A stretch of 64,000 nucleotides of DNA from contig SADC01001283.1 in assembly GCA_004194705.1 (NCBI GenBank), positions 1 to 64,000 on the forward strand, written 5' to 3'. Source of the DNA: Ditylenchus dipsaci (Eukaryota > Nematoda > Chromadorea > Rhabditida > Anguinidae). Shown here piece by piece: positions 37,545 to 50,300 of this stretch. Position 1 is the first letter of the stretch; each line of letters starts with the position of its first letter. The position numbers and the translations under genes were made by a program. The notes beneath the pieces are model-generated. The model was not told where the DNA came from. It saw only the letters and a program-made list of their open reading frames with translations, and searched no databases.

Positions 37545-37800
37545 TGGCCTATTTCGGGACGGGACAAAATTTACTTAAAAAATTTCGGGACGGGACATCG
37601 GGACGGGACAAGGCCTAAAAACCCTTCGGGGCGGGACGGGACGGGACGTCCCGACCCATTAATAAGGGAAAAATACAGGAAAAATGAAGGAAAAATCGGA
37701 AAATCATTCCGGGACGGGACACGCTAGAGTTTTTTTCCGGACGGGACAAGCCCTAAATCCTTCGGGACGGGACGGGATTCTCGTCCCGTCCCGAGGCCAT
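37545..37800. repeat. cgggacgggaca repeat cluster, G-quadruplex-prone
   Basis: At least ten gggac words, including four consecutive G3 tracts near 37625-37645 (gggacgggacgggacg). The outer inverted words agatggcaaatggcct and aggccatctct bound the cluster. A related gggacacgggac cluster lies at 19270-19600. Confidence 0.65.
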
Positions 37801-38988
37801 CTCTAAAAAAAAGGAGACAGGTCAGTTCGCCATGCGGTCAGTTCGCCACGCTTTTCAAAGTGGTCAGTTCGCCACGATTTTTCTAAAAAATTTTTTTGAC
37901 CAAATATCGACTTTTTCACTTGGTGGACCGAGTACAAATACGTTATTTGATTATTTTTACCTTGTTTTGGTCACTGGAGCTGAGCAAAAAGAGCCTACGT
38001 ATGCATTTTTGATCATGAGTCTTGCTCGGAATTATGTGTAAGGTAAGTGAGTGCGCGATATTCTTTTTTGAACACAAGCAAAATTAAACAGAATCGTCTA
38101 TTCCTAAAAAGGTTGCCAGCATGTTTTCAATCCTTTTCAAAAAAGAGAAAACGCTGTCTTCCCTGTGATCTAAACATCGTATCTTATGCAGTTTTTTTTT
38201 GCTCTATCACGTGCTATTTTTATTTTTAAAAATTGCCAATAAAATTTTGAGAAAATTACGAAATCAAGTGACAGCCACCTGAATTTTCGTCAAAAGACCC
38301 TGGTTTTTTGTAGGGTTTTGGAGTCAAATTGTTTTGGCTTGAATTTTGTTACATTTTGCTTGTTTCCTGTGAGTCTTTGCACTAGTTCTGTTGCATTTTT
38401 CGTGCTGATCATTTTGCTATATTGCACTCTAAATTTTTTATAGAAATTCGGCCAGGAATATGCCAAGCCAGGTATCCTTCAAGTCCCAGTGCAGAAAACA
38501 GCAGGTTTTAACTCTTTTTCTAAATTTCTGAGTGACTTTTCTTTAATTTCTGTGCAGATTTTTCGCCTATCTTGTAGCTTTTGAATTTCGCTACAAGTAT
38601 TGACCAAACATTTAGCAGTTATACCCACAGCTATAACGTGCTCCTGAGCGGCCTTAAGCGGAAATTTGACTAGTGAGAAAACGGTGGTTTTGGGCGTTGG
38701 ACGCTGGTTGTCCAACTTTTTGCAAACAGATTAAAGCTCACATATACTCATTCGAAAAGGCAGATCCTAGCGATCATTTTGACATATAACAGTCATAGCT
38801 GTAGTCTGGTGATAAATTATTTCCCCTCTCGGAAATTTTCCCATTTTCCTTGAAATGGTCGTAGATTTTAAACCGGTTTTTAGGTCACTTGACCCGTCCC
38901 AACACCGTACAAATATTTTTAAAAAATGATCTACGTGAAATTCTGCATCTAAATAAACCGCATTTACAGCCAGCCTTTTACGTGTTAA

Positions 38989-39774
38989 AGGAGACAGACA
39001 ATAGGGGGGGATTTTGACTAGAAAATAGGATTTCGCGACCTCGCGATTTAATTTTTATTTATAACCCCAAAGTTTTTACAGCAATCGAAATTACCATGAA
39101 TCCACCCGAAAAAAAACACATGAGATTGAAGTTTCGAAACAAAAAAAAATTTCGAAAAATTTGTCCTAGTCCAATTCAGGGGCGTAACGGTACTTTTCGC
39201 AATTGTGTCAGAACTTTCATTTTCATAAATGCTCTAGTGACATTGTTTATATACAAGTCTATACTCAAAATAACGCCAGAAAGCTAAGCTACATTTTAGT
39301 ATAACGTTGTATATGACTGTGCTTGCAAATGTGCGAAAAAAAACAAATTCTAAAAAAAAGTCCAGCCTTTCGTGAAATTTTCGGAGCTTTTTGAGAACTT
39401 TTTTTTCGCACATTTGCAAACACAGTCATAACAACGTTATACTAAAAATGTAGCTTAGCTTCTGGCGTCATTTGAGTATGGACTTGTATATATACAAATG
39501 TCTATATAACATATATAATACAATGTCCACTAGAGCATTTATGAAAATAAAAGTTCTGACACAATTCCGAAAAGTACCGTAACTGCCTTGAATTGGACCA
39601 GGGCAAATTTTTCGAAAATTTTTTTGTTTCGAAGCTTCAATCTCACGTGTTTTTTGTCGGGGGATGATTCATGGTAATAACGATTGGTGTAAAAAAAGTT
39701 TGGGGTCATAAATAAAAATTAAATTAGCTTAAGGTCGCAAAATAACACCCCCCCCTATTACCTGTCTTCCTTTA
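38989..39774. mobile_element. 780-bp palindromic element with G/C-run ends
   Basis: Left ggagacagacaatagggggg, right inverse near 39750-39774 (cccccctattacctgtcttc). The inner arms pair repeatedly (ccaattcaggggcgtaacgg with ccgtaactgccttgaattgg). Confidence 0.7.
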
Positions 39775-42515
39775 ATAGAGCCTTCTCTACCCTCTAAATA
39801 GTTTGCAAAAGCTGTTTATTGCGTTTCTCAAATTACCACGAGCCTTGACGAGCCGTCTTTTAAAATTTCGTTTCGCACCTGAAAATATTACAATGAACCA
39901 AAGTTTTTTCAATTTTATCATAGATTTTATGGCGCGAATAAGCTCTACCGCCCGCCCCCCCTCCCCCCTTCCTAAAAAACCTGACCTTATAAAAATCGCT
40001 GTAACTACCTTATCAAGTAACAACTTAGGCTTAGTCCTTAGGCTTAGGGTAGGGCAGCGTACGGAAGTTGTGACTAATAAATGTCTTACGTACTTCGGGT
40101 GTCTGGGACATAATTTAGGTAGGCTTTACTTCAGTTTTAGAAGGAACAATGGGGGGGGGGCGGTGATGGTATTCGCTACTAGGGGATTTTCCAATAATTT
40201 TTCCAATAATGTTGATTTTCCCTAGTCATCTATGAGAGGAAATACGGCGTACGGTGCATTTATCTCATTTGTGAACCATGTTCAAAAGAAAACAGGTTTC
40301 TTTAAAAAGCACAAAAATGACTTCTACTATTGCAGCGTGTGTGGTTGATGAAGATGATAGTAAAGCTATGTACTATATATCTCTAGCAGTCCAACAAAAA
40401 ATAATATCTAATTCTTAAAAGACGCATAATTCAATTACTGCTGAGACAAAGAAAATATAAAAACATACACACTTGCCGACCATCTCTCAATATTAACTTA
40501 CTAATACTAGCTAAAAACACACATTTCCTAGTAGTAAAGCAGCCAGATGAAATCAAGTACAGCAAAGGAAGTAAAAAACAGAATGAGGGCATAAATAATA
40601 TTAAATTGGTTTGTGTGTATGTCTGTGGCTTCGCCATTGTTTGACAGGAAGACAACAATTGCTTCTCCTGCTCATTACTTCCAGCCTAATAGAGAGAAAG
40701 GCAAACTAATTGCAAGAAGACATATTAGGCTTTCCGCTCACAATACTTGATTGTGAACCTTGCATAGGAAGTGCAAAATATACTCCTGCACTTATTATGC
40801 AAGCATTTAAAAAGATTTGACTGCCAAGTTTTCACCGGGGTTTTCGATAAGGGAAAATCATCGATGAGATTTTCATGAAAATTTTCGATTCTCGTAAAAA
40901 TTTCTTTCATGAGGTGTAATACTTTTTATTAGTGTAGAGCTCATCAGACACCCAGCTTTTGACTTTTCCCCTTTCTACTACTAACTAAAAAAATATTCAT
41001 CAAGCCAACAAAAGTCAGATAAAATTTATGCAAAAAAATGCAAACTAATGTTAGAGAAAAGAGGAAATAAATAGGACGATACTACTAGTAGAGAAAACAC
41101 GGTACCAGAAAACAGAAGGTTTAAATCTCTTTTGTTTCTACTTCGCTAAAAAATTATTTATGGTGTTCGAGCCTAAGCCTAATTCCTAAGCTTAAAATTT
41201 ATTAAGGGGGGGGGCATTTCGTAGTAGCGCTTAAAATTTGTATGCACTTTTAGCATTTTCCATCTTTTTCCATGCGCTGAATGCGAAAATCATGCGTATA
41301 ACCATCCCTGGGATCGATCACGAAAATTTCAATTTTCAGATGCCTTGGTCCCCCAAGCTCTTTTTAGATTAAAAATCTGCTTGAGTGACCAAGGCATGCG
41401 AAAATCGAAAATTTTAAGGTTAATCAGGGTGCCCATACGCATGATTTTCGTATTCAGCTTAACGAAAAACGTGGAAAAATGTTAAAAGTGCATAAAAATT
41501 TTAAGGGTTAACTTTTCACAGTTCGGGCGTTCCCTTGTTAGATGAAACGGATTAAATATTTTAGGTTTAAGATGATGGGCTGAAATGACTTATTTACTAT
41601 AGCTTTTAAGAATTTAATGATGGAAAAAACATTTTACTAATGCTTAAATCGACAGAAAAAAATACAATAACGAAAAGTTGATAAAATCGGCGATGATGCG
41701 CTGTTATTGTTGAGTAATCAGAAAAAATATTTTTCAATTTTGGGTGGAAAGAGGAAGAAGAAAGAATAAGATGGGAGTTCCTGCTTTTGCTACAACACAA
41801 ATGGGGAGAACTCCTTACTTCTTTTGTGCCTCACCCCCTTGTCTACATGCACAACAACTAAAAGAGCACTAGCAGCAGTGGGGGCTATTGGTGTGGTGCG
41901 CAAATCTGTGTGTGATCATCACCATTACTAGCAAAAGTCTAAAATTAGACTGATGCTGCTGCTGTGTGCATATAAGGGCAGAGAGCAAAAGGCAGGGAGC
42001 GGTGTTGTGAACGGGGGAACACATACAACAACAAACAGCAGCATTTGTGTAATTATTCCAACCTTTTAGCTGATACGCTTTTCTTTAATTAGACTTGCAA
42101 GCACCGATTTACATTACACCAGTCTGAGTGAACATTGAAATTTTGCATAAAGTGATTTTTAAGTCAGCGCTTGATTAAGCGATTTTAACATTCTAATTTT
42201 CAGCGCTAGTGCTGCATATTTTCTATAATGGGCTGACAATCTCTAAAAACCCGACACCCCCTACTTTGAGCGTGTGTATCTCAGCCAACAAAAAGATTTA
42301 GCAAAGCTGTTTATTGAATTTCTTAACTCTCACGAGCTCACCGATTCCTCTCTTTTGGATTTTTTTAATTTCGCCAAAAAATCTCGAGATCGACCGCAAA
42401 TTTTTAGATTTTCGGGCGATTGAATCAGAGAACTATCAGAGAAAATAAGGTACCACCCCTTTCTTCCTATCCTTGATAACGCTAGGGCCACACAAAAGGA
42501 AAAACCGACCTACCA

Positions 42516-44226
42516 GAAGAAGCGGGCAGCGACATATGCGCCATATCAAATTGCGCCGCGTAAATTGCGCCACATTCAAATTGCGCCGCCGCAAATTGCG
42601 CCGCCGAAATGCGCCGCATTCAAATTGCGCATATCAAATGCGCCGAATTCAAATTGCGCCACCGCAAATTGCGCCGCATTCAAATTGTGCCACCGCAAAT
42701 TGCGCCGCATTCAAACTGCGCCACCGCAATTGCGCCGAATTCAAATTGCGCCGCCGCAGATTGCGCCAGTAAAGCCACGTTTCCTTCAATCAAAAAAGAT
42801 TTTCCTTTCACTCTCACTTTCAGTTGTACCAACGTGGAGAAATTGCCTCTCAATCTTTCTTCATTCTAACTTTCAGTGCACCCATGACTTTTTTGACACT
42901 CACTTTCTATCTAACGTATTTCGTGGAATTAAAATTTTTCAGTCTGAACCATCTAAACCAAGTGGTCGTCTACTGGAGCAATTTTTTTCACTTTTCGGGT
43001 TTCAAAATAGTTTTCTTAGACTAATTCGGGCATGCTGAAGATGCTTTGATAGTGGTAAAATACGGTTTTCTAGGGTATTTTTTGAGTATTGGTAAAATCG
43101 AGTTTGTATATCACTGGCCCTTTTTTAGGGCAGAGGTTTCGACTTAAAAAAACGAATTAAACTCTTGTTCCTAAAAAAAATCTTTTCAACAACAATCACT
43201 AGTTTATTATGTTTCGAGAAATGCATAACAATAAACCGAAAAGGCACAACAGTGTAACATAAATATTGTGATTAATTGCTTTTGGTACTTTTCTAGATGG
43301 GCAATTGAGACAAAGAATTCCATCCGAAGTTGCCCACCACCATCGACGTAGTTGGTAACCAGCTGCTTAATTTGATCGCGCGAATAGATTGCTTTTCGAC
43401 TGATTCCACTGTCACGCGCGCCAACGGATTTGTGGAGACAACTAAACATTATGGTTTATATGCACGCTCAAGAAAAAATAATAGAGAAATTACAGTTCAA
43501 TCTTCTGTCGACCTTCTCATCATCTGTTTGAAGATTCAAGATCACATCTGCAAGCGACGGAATGTCATGACTGAAGTGCCGATTAATTTCTCCACAAGCC
43601 CGTTGAATGCTATTCCACTAGGCTACTCACCGGCGTGTCACGATTGCTTTTTGCTGCTGAAATCGCTTCCGAAACCCTCTTCCTGACCTTAAAGTATGAG
43701 ATAAAAAACCACTGCAAGAAGGAAAAAAACTTCAACGAGGCTGTATCAGGGAGATGACCATGATGCACCTTCTTTTCCACCGGATGCTCTTGGTTTTCTT
43801 GATATCGCTGTTGCGCCACAATTTTTTTTTCGGGCACCTCCAAATCCATTTGCCATCACATTTGCGCACTCACGAACCTCATTGAATAGCCATTGCAGAG
43901 CCAGGACATTGCCTCTTTCAGTATGAAATACTCTGACCATTTGCTAAACTGATCGTTAGAGCACATGAAAACAGGTTAAGACGAGAATTTTAAAAGGTTT
44001 AATGGAGATGTTTCATTACACTACACAATGGCGCAATTTGAATGCGGCGCAATTTGCGGTGCGCAATTTTGAATGCGGCGCAATTTGCGGTGGCGCAATT
44101 TGAATGCGGCGCAATTTGCGGGTGGCGCAATTTGATGCGGCGCAATTTGCGGTGGGCGCAATTTGAATACGGGCGCAATTTGAATGTGGCGCACTTTGAT
44201 ATGGCGCAATATGTCGCTGCCCGTTT
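42516..44226. mobile_element. Foldback element, word gcgccgcattcaaattgcgcc, carrying a MULE fragment
   Basis: The left arm (42516-42768) starts gcgggcagcgacatatgcgc and is a tandem run of attcaaattgcgcc(gc/ac). The right arm (44028-44226) is its inverse and ends with the matching gcgacatattgcgc block. Between the arms lie a half-palindrome of the ccaagtggtcgtc family (42955-43110) and the C-terminal MULE fragment on the minus strand (43200-43950). Confidence 0.75.
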
Positions 44227-46300
44227 TCGGTGATAAAAGTTGACTTTTACCGTTTTGGGACAAATTTTTTTGGAGATTTCGGTTTCAATAATATTTTTTG
44301 AAAATTTTTATTTTCTGAAAAATTAACTTGGGAATTTCTGTTTTCGTAAAATTAGTTCGAAAATTTTCTAACATCGGAGATTTCTGTCTTTCAATCACTC
44401 TTTTCACAATAACCTTGCTTATTGCGACCACATACTTTACTTCTTTTTTTAGCAATCATATTGCTAACTTTTATGATTGCTGTCCTGGTCAGTGTTTCAA
44501 GTGGCTTAAAGTGACAAAGAACATGTTCTTAATACCCGCCTAGGTAGCTAATTTCTCTTGTTATTATAAAGCTGGATCATATTTATACAGCTAGATCAAT
44601 TAAAGGACCATGATCACTGGGTCATGGATCGCCGAGATATAACAGGGAGATTATTGAATTCGCCTTCTGACTTGACTCACATCACCACTGGCTGACGCTG
44701 AGGCACTCTTTCTTTGGCGTCGAATAGCACGTACAGTCGAACCTCTCTATAGTGTTACACCCATCGACCCCAATCGAGCTAAAAAAAGTGTCGGACCCTA
44801 GGCGGGAACGAACTTTTGGGGTGTACACTATAGAGAGGTTCGACTGTATACCCACGATATTTAGCTGAGGCAATATCGCTAAAACAAAAAAAATGAGGTC
44901 ACTGTTAAAAATATTTACGGTCGAGCTCTTATTGGCTGACTCCATCGTTGAGAGAATGCAGCTTGAGAAACACGGGCAAGGCTCATCTGTAGCTGGCTTC
45001 GGTCAAAATTCTCACTGCTTCTTGCAATATTGTAGGTACCGGTTTACATATTTGTCTTCGCCTAGCAGAATTCGTCAGAGAAAATCCCTCCAGGTACTTG
45101 TTTTTGAGTGCGTAACTGAACGAAATTGTACAAAAAAATAAAAAAAAAAAATTTAGTTACTCCAAAATATCCCCGAATGGCATTACGAATCGCTATTTCG
45201 AAATCAGTCATTACTTCTGTCACCCTCCATCGACTTTTGAACTTTTGGTGAATGCTCATACCAATAGCTTGAAGTGCTCTGCAGTAAGATTCTTCAGATT
45301 TATCAGCCATAAAAACTGCTACAGCCGGAATGAAAGTATTGTTGAGCCTGATGTGGATAGTATAGCTGACGCCAACCTCTTGGACGAGCGAAAAATGTTC
45401 CATCGGCAGCAAAAAGAAGTAGCCTCAAACAGCTTCTGGAATAAGAATAATTTTGATGATAACAGCACCTATATTTACCTGAAAGCATGAAATCTGAAGA
45501 CATGACAACTAACGAGGACGGTTAGATTCACTTGACAGAGTCGTAGATAACAAAAGGCGACGCCATCAACGTGTTTCATCCATGCTTCTGGAATGACTAA
45601 TGAGGCTGGATCAGTGGAGCCTTGCGGAAATACCTTCTGCAATAGCTTTGCTAGTGAAAAATAAAATACAAGCAGAACACAAACCCTTTGCAATTCACTC
45701 AAACGTTTGTAAAGTTTCGTCCAATCCAGTGCATATAGTAGCTCTTCGGACACACCTTCAGTTGCAGCCGCAAAAATGGAACGGTTACTTGCCTAAAAAC
45801 AAGTCAAATCCGAAACTTTAGCAATAGATAATTTACCGTTGGATTGGCTTCTGCATTTTCAGAGCTCTATCAACGATGACATCAACTTTAACTTGAACTG
45901 AATCTGCTTCATGGCTGTGGCCTTCAGTGGTTTCGAATAGATATTTGGGAACTGATTCTTCTGGATCAAGTTTAGTCCACACTCTTTTGAAGCATTTCAG
46001 CTCTAGACAGTGGAAGATGACTTCTGTATGCAAATTTTCGATTTTCGTTAGAATGCTGACTGCTGATTGTTGGTGAAGCTTATATCCTAAGATAAAACAT
46101 TTTCCACACAGAACTCAAAATTTTTTATTTTCATACCCGAATAAACCATGATCAGTTGCTTTCTCTTCTGTCAATGAACCTTAGCACGGCCCTTCACAAC
46201 GTTTGCAAGCAACGCGAATACCTCGTGCAGAACTTTCAGTTCCTAGATCCTCATCACTCGAACCAAAGACATCGACTTCCTCTTCACTTTCACTGGACAT
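43200..46300 (-). mobile_element. Decayed MULE (Mutator-like) transposase gene with FLYWCH-like N-terminus
   Basis: A possible start is ATG 46300 (acidic MSSESEEEVDVFGSSDEDLG). Exon 45837-46084 encodes a FLYWCH-like zinc-binding module (HCLELKCFKRVW ... TTEGHSHEAD). About 45640-45792 reads LYALDWTKLYKRLSELQR. About 45370-45420 gives the MULE motif ADGTFFARPRGWRQLY; the frame then slips and continues as IPAVAVFMADKSEESYCRAL and VTEVMTDFEIAIRNAIRGYF (about 45155-45345). Motif MTDFE contains a DDE-type Asp. C-terminal fragments at 43200-43950 include ACGEINRHFSHDIPSLADV. The two halves are separated by a foldback arm (44028-44222) and a MITE (44732-44848). Frames are broken repeatedly, so it is inactive. 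Host-domesticated status is not supported. Confidence 0.68.
44732..44848. mobile_element. Tigger/pogo-like MITE, sister of the 16495 copy
   Basis: Ends acagtcgaacctctctatag and inverse. The interior contains gtgtcggaccctaggcggga, which also occurs in the MITE at 29140-29565 whose ends differ. Confidence 0.65.
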
Positions 46301-46304
46301 TTTT

Positions 46305-47320
46305 GCGCACCTGAGAATTCAAAATAATCAGCGTAATAGTGACAGGGCGTTGACAATAAAGGGTATCGATCAAACTAGGTTCAAATACAGTGTAACTAAG
46401 TAAATCAACAAAATCTCAACCACACTAATTTTGCAAAAATTCTTAACGAGATATACATGCGTGAGTATAGGGTCAAAAGAGATCTATACCGAGATTTTCC
46501 AAGCAAACTTTCGCCCACACGATGGATTATAACTTATGTTTTCTAAACTCATTTATCTCAAAAGTTCAAACGTTTAAACTCATTCTCTGTAAAATGTTAA
46601 ATTCCCAAACTCATCTTACTATAAACGGAAAACTTCTAAAAGCTCCGGAAAACGGAAAACCCGAAAACGGAAAGAACGAAAACGGAAAAAAACCGAAAAC
46701 GGAAATTTTTGAAACTGGCGCTTTTTAAAAAAGATAACGTCGAAAAACCAATACAGCCGTCTAAACAGTCATTTTCCTTGGATTTTCCTTTATTTTGATT
46801 AGAAATCACGCTTTTATCTTGATGGTCATAACTTTTCTAGAATAATTATAAAAGTAAGTTTGACATTCCAAATTGTAGCTGAGAAACAGGGCTTAACGAA
46901 ATAACATTTAAAATTGGCCATTGACAAAAAAATGACGATAAAACATCAATAGAAAAGATTTGAGTCATCACTTTTTTCCGCCTTAAAATTTGAGTGCATT
47001 TTGAAAAACAATTAAAAAGTTTTCTGATTCCTTATCATACATATACGTATTTGTACTCAAAATGTAGCTGAGATTCCGGCGATCATTCTGCTTATATATG
47101 TTAAATCAAAGAATGCATGTAGTCGGGAGATATGAAGCAAAATACGCAAAAACTTATGCTTGAGTCATCACTTTTTTCGCTACTGTATGTAACAATTTCG
47201 AAAATAAATATTATGGTTACAGACTTGACTTAAATTTTTACCTAAAAGTTTCTGCATTCGCCTGCGCGTGAAAAATTATAGTTACGTCATTTGATCGACA
47301 GTGTTAAATAGAGTAACTTA
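46305..47320. other. Repeat-rich stretch where the M1 gene's 3' exons would be expected
   Basis: No M1 C-terminal motifs were found in any frame. It contains a gaaaacggaaa word run (46640-46700) and two copies of gagtcatcacttttttc (46962, 47162) about 200 bp apart. Confidence 0.45.
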
Positions 47321-47321
47321 C

Positions 47322-50300
47322 AAGGACCAATTAATGACTCTAGCATTTCCAACCAAGCAGCACTTTTGTGTAAGATATTGGTGGAATTCGCGCTGCACCA
47401 ACCATTTAGAGTCCACCTAAATTCAATCTGTGGAGTTGTAAATATATTGTATAATGTTATAATTAAAAACCACTAAAGGTTCTTGGTCAGGTCGTGGGAT
47501 GGCTCATGCACGATGGGACGGAGGGAAGATGCAAAGTAGTCAGTCCTTCTGCTAAACAACTCTTTTAATTGAAAATTTTGATCTAAAGTAGATTGCAAAC
47601 ATACCCAGCCATATGCTGTCCCACAATCGATGGTTACCAGATTTCCAACCTCAAACAATCTAAATTGCATACTCACACAACCACTTGTTCGTCCCACTTT
47701 TACTGGCCAAAATTTTACGGTTATAAAACATTTTTAATACTCAGCAATTGACAAGTAGCTAATTTCCAAAACCTCACACGATGTGCCATTTCAGGTAAAG
47801 GGTCTTAGAGAAAGTGTAAAAGGAATTTTCATCGTCAAACTTTGGCCACAGCTGAAAAAATCAAATTGTTTACAGAAGAAAATGTAAGAAATGAAGTGAT
47901 CGATAGCTACAGAATTTTTCATGTGGTAAATGTAAATCAAGATTGTAAATATTGAAAAAAATCCAACAAGACACGAAACTTAATCATAAACCCAACACTG
48001 TGACTGTTTTTAATTAAATTTTTGGAATTTTTAAATAATATAACATCATTACTGCTTTCTTTGACATTGAGTAAGCCATAATTTTCCATTCCATTCAGTT
48101 TCATAGGCACAATCAGCAAATGTAATCGAGCAACAGGGTCTGCAGCAGATAGTCAATCATTCCTTGCTAAAACTCACAGTTAACTAGTGCAATTAGCTGG
48201 ATTTTTTAACACAATCAACTACTGCATGAGATTCGCACTGTTGAGATTTTCGCACAGTAAGCGCACAGTTTTATGAGCGCACTATTTTAACCTCGATATG
48301 AATTTGAGTAAAATAGGAGCAATTTTTGCAAAAAAAATTCTTTATTTTTACATTTTAATCAAGCCCCAGACGTCCTTCTTTTTAAAAATTATTTCTCCTT
48401 TTTTGAGACCCAAATCTTTTTTATTTTGAGGTTTTCAGTCAAAATATTTTTTTGCTTTCAAAATGGCAAAAGCACTGGATAAAATGACCCTTTTTCTTCA
48501 AAAATTGTCAAAATGTCCTTTTTACCCAAATTTCTTTTTCGGAAAGAAATCTGAGAGCCCTGCACTTATCCATATTTGTTTCACAAAAAGAATTTGAAAA
48601 TGTCTTATTTGCAAGAATCTTGCAAGTTGCCAGTAAGTAGGTAAGTTATTTAGGTATGAGTATCCTATTTGGCCAGAGCCAAGTCTCGTTTTCTTTAAGG
48701 CCTGAGAATGTTCTAGGGCCTAAAGCGATAGAAAGGCGAAAAAAGAGTGGGAAGGGTAATTTTCGATTTGTTTGCCTTGGTCTGGCTTTGATAGTTTTGG
48801 TCGTTTATAATAAAACTTCCGCCCTCCCCTGTTTAGAATAATATGCCCAAAGATTTCAAACTCAAACTGACAGACAGAATCCAAACACCACTAAAATTAA
48901 AGTGCACATATTAACAGACCTGATAAAGGGACATGGCCTTTATAATGTTTTGAGCCATCTCCTGCCAGTCTTGCAAGTAAGAGAATCTGAAACAAGTCAC
49001 AATTGTGACGGCAACAAAGCGATTTAAATACCTCCAAATGCATATCTCCTTGTCCAGCGGTGCAGTTTTGTTGCAATAGCTGGTGAATTGGCCAATGGCA
49101 AATGAGAAAGGTAGATAGGAAGTGGCTGAAAATGATCAATAAGAAACAATAATTGAAAAAGTAAAAAGAAAAAACACACTGGAGTTGGCTCAAAACACAT
49201 AGATGGTCAGTTTTCATTCCACACAGTTATTTTGGCTGGGGTGTTTGACAAGGCTGTGAAACTTAAAAATAGGATTTATCAAGCACTGACATTAAAAACT
49301 AAATAATACCTGCTGTGAGCAAATTCACCTGAAATCAAGAAACAAAATTTATAACGCTGTGAATTAGAGATGATGATTTGGCCTTTGCGATTATGCGATT
49401 ATTTTGGTCTTAACCCGATGCGATTGCGACTATTTGAAAAATCAAATGCGATTAATCGCAATGATTATCGCAAAAAAATTCATGTCAGCTCAATGCTAAA
49501 CTTAAAGTAAAATTATTCACCAATCAGCCACAATTCAAGCTAAAAGCTTTTAGGTTAAATTAGACCAAATAGTTTGACAAACTTTGAAAGCAGTTCTCCA
49601 CCTCGGCTCATCAAAGCTAAAATTGTTCAAAGTTATTTTTAGAACTGGATTTTTTTCTCTAAAATACCAAGGCAATAGTCGGCGAGCAAAAACTGGTTCA
49701 AATAAAGAATTTATCCAAATGCCGCGCTCCTAAAACATGTAAGTTGTAAAAGAATGAAGTTTTTTTTATCAACCAAGTCTTGGTGACGCATCAAACCATG
49801 TCCATCATCTGCATATCTAAATTTTAATTTTTCTTTTTAATTTTTATTTTTTGAGATTTTTTGTTTTCTATGTGGTAGCATCGAAAATTCTTTGAAAACA
49901 TAGGGTTGTCGGCTTAGAGCGCCGAATCCTGCTTTTCAAGCTTTTCAGTTTGGTGCTAGCGCGTTTGCCCTTTTTGTGACATTTTTGGCGTTCTGCCCTA
50001 TGTCCTGTTTTAGCCACTTGGGCTATATTTTTAAGCCCTTTCGTAGTTTTTTTTAACATTTTTTAGTCTCGGCTAACATGCGCTGGTCTACCCTGAGCCT
50101 AAAGCCTAAGCCTAAATTTAAAAAATAAGGCCTAAACTAATCACAGGGCTGAACGCCAAAATGTCATAAAAGGGACAAACGCACCAACGCCTTCAGTTTT
50201 AGAGTTTTAACTCAGTGAGCCGAAAATTTCGTTTTTATGGTTTTGGTTCGGCTCGCTGCTCTGAAAATTACGGTCAACCAAAAACCGAAATTTTAATTAA

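Larger units (their letters stand above)
36815..42515. other. Repeat-rich intergenic region
   Basis: Holds the gggac cluster, a gtcagttcgccacg word cluster (37820-37880), the 38989-39774 palindrome, a degenerate element about 39770-40250, a palindrome about 41230-41500 and a degenerate TACCGTATT-family core about 42240-42455. A minus-strand frame at 38479-38715 has no recognised homologue. Confidence 0.45.

Noticed and set aside
38479..38715. Minus-strand 78-codon ORF with charged C-terminal half
   Set aside because: Possible coiled coil, but no neighbouring exons or family resemblance; not enough to call a gene.
42473..43038. ORFs rich in NCA, APP and RRK across 42473-42870
   Set aside because: Frame translations of the gcgcc foldback array.
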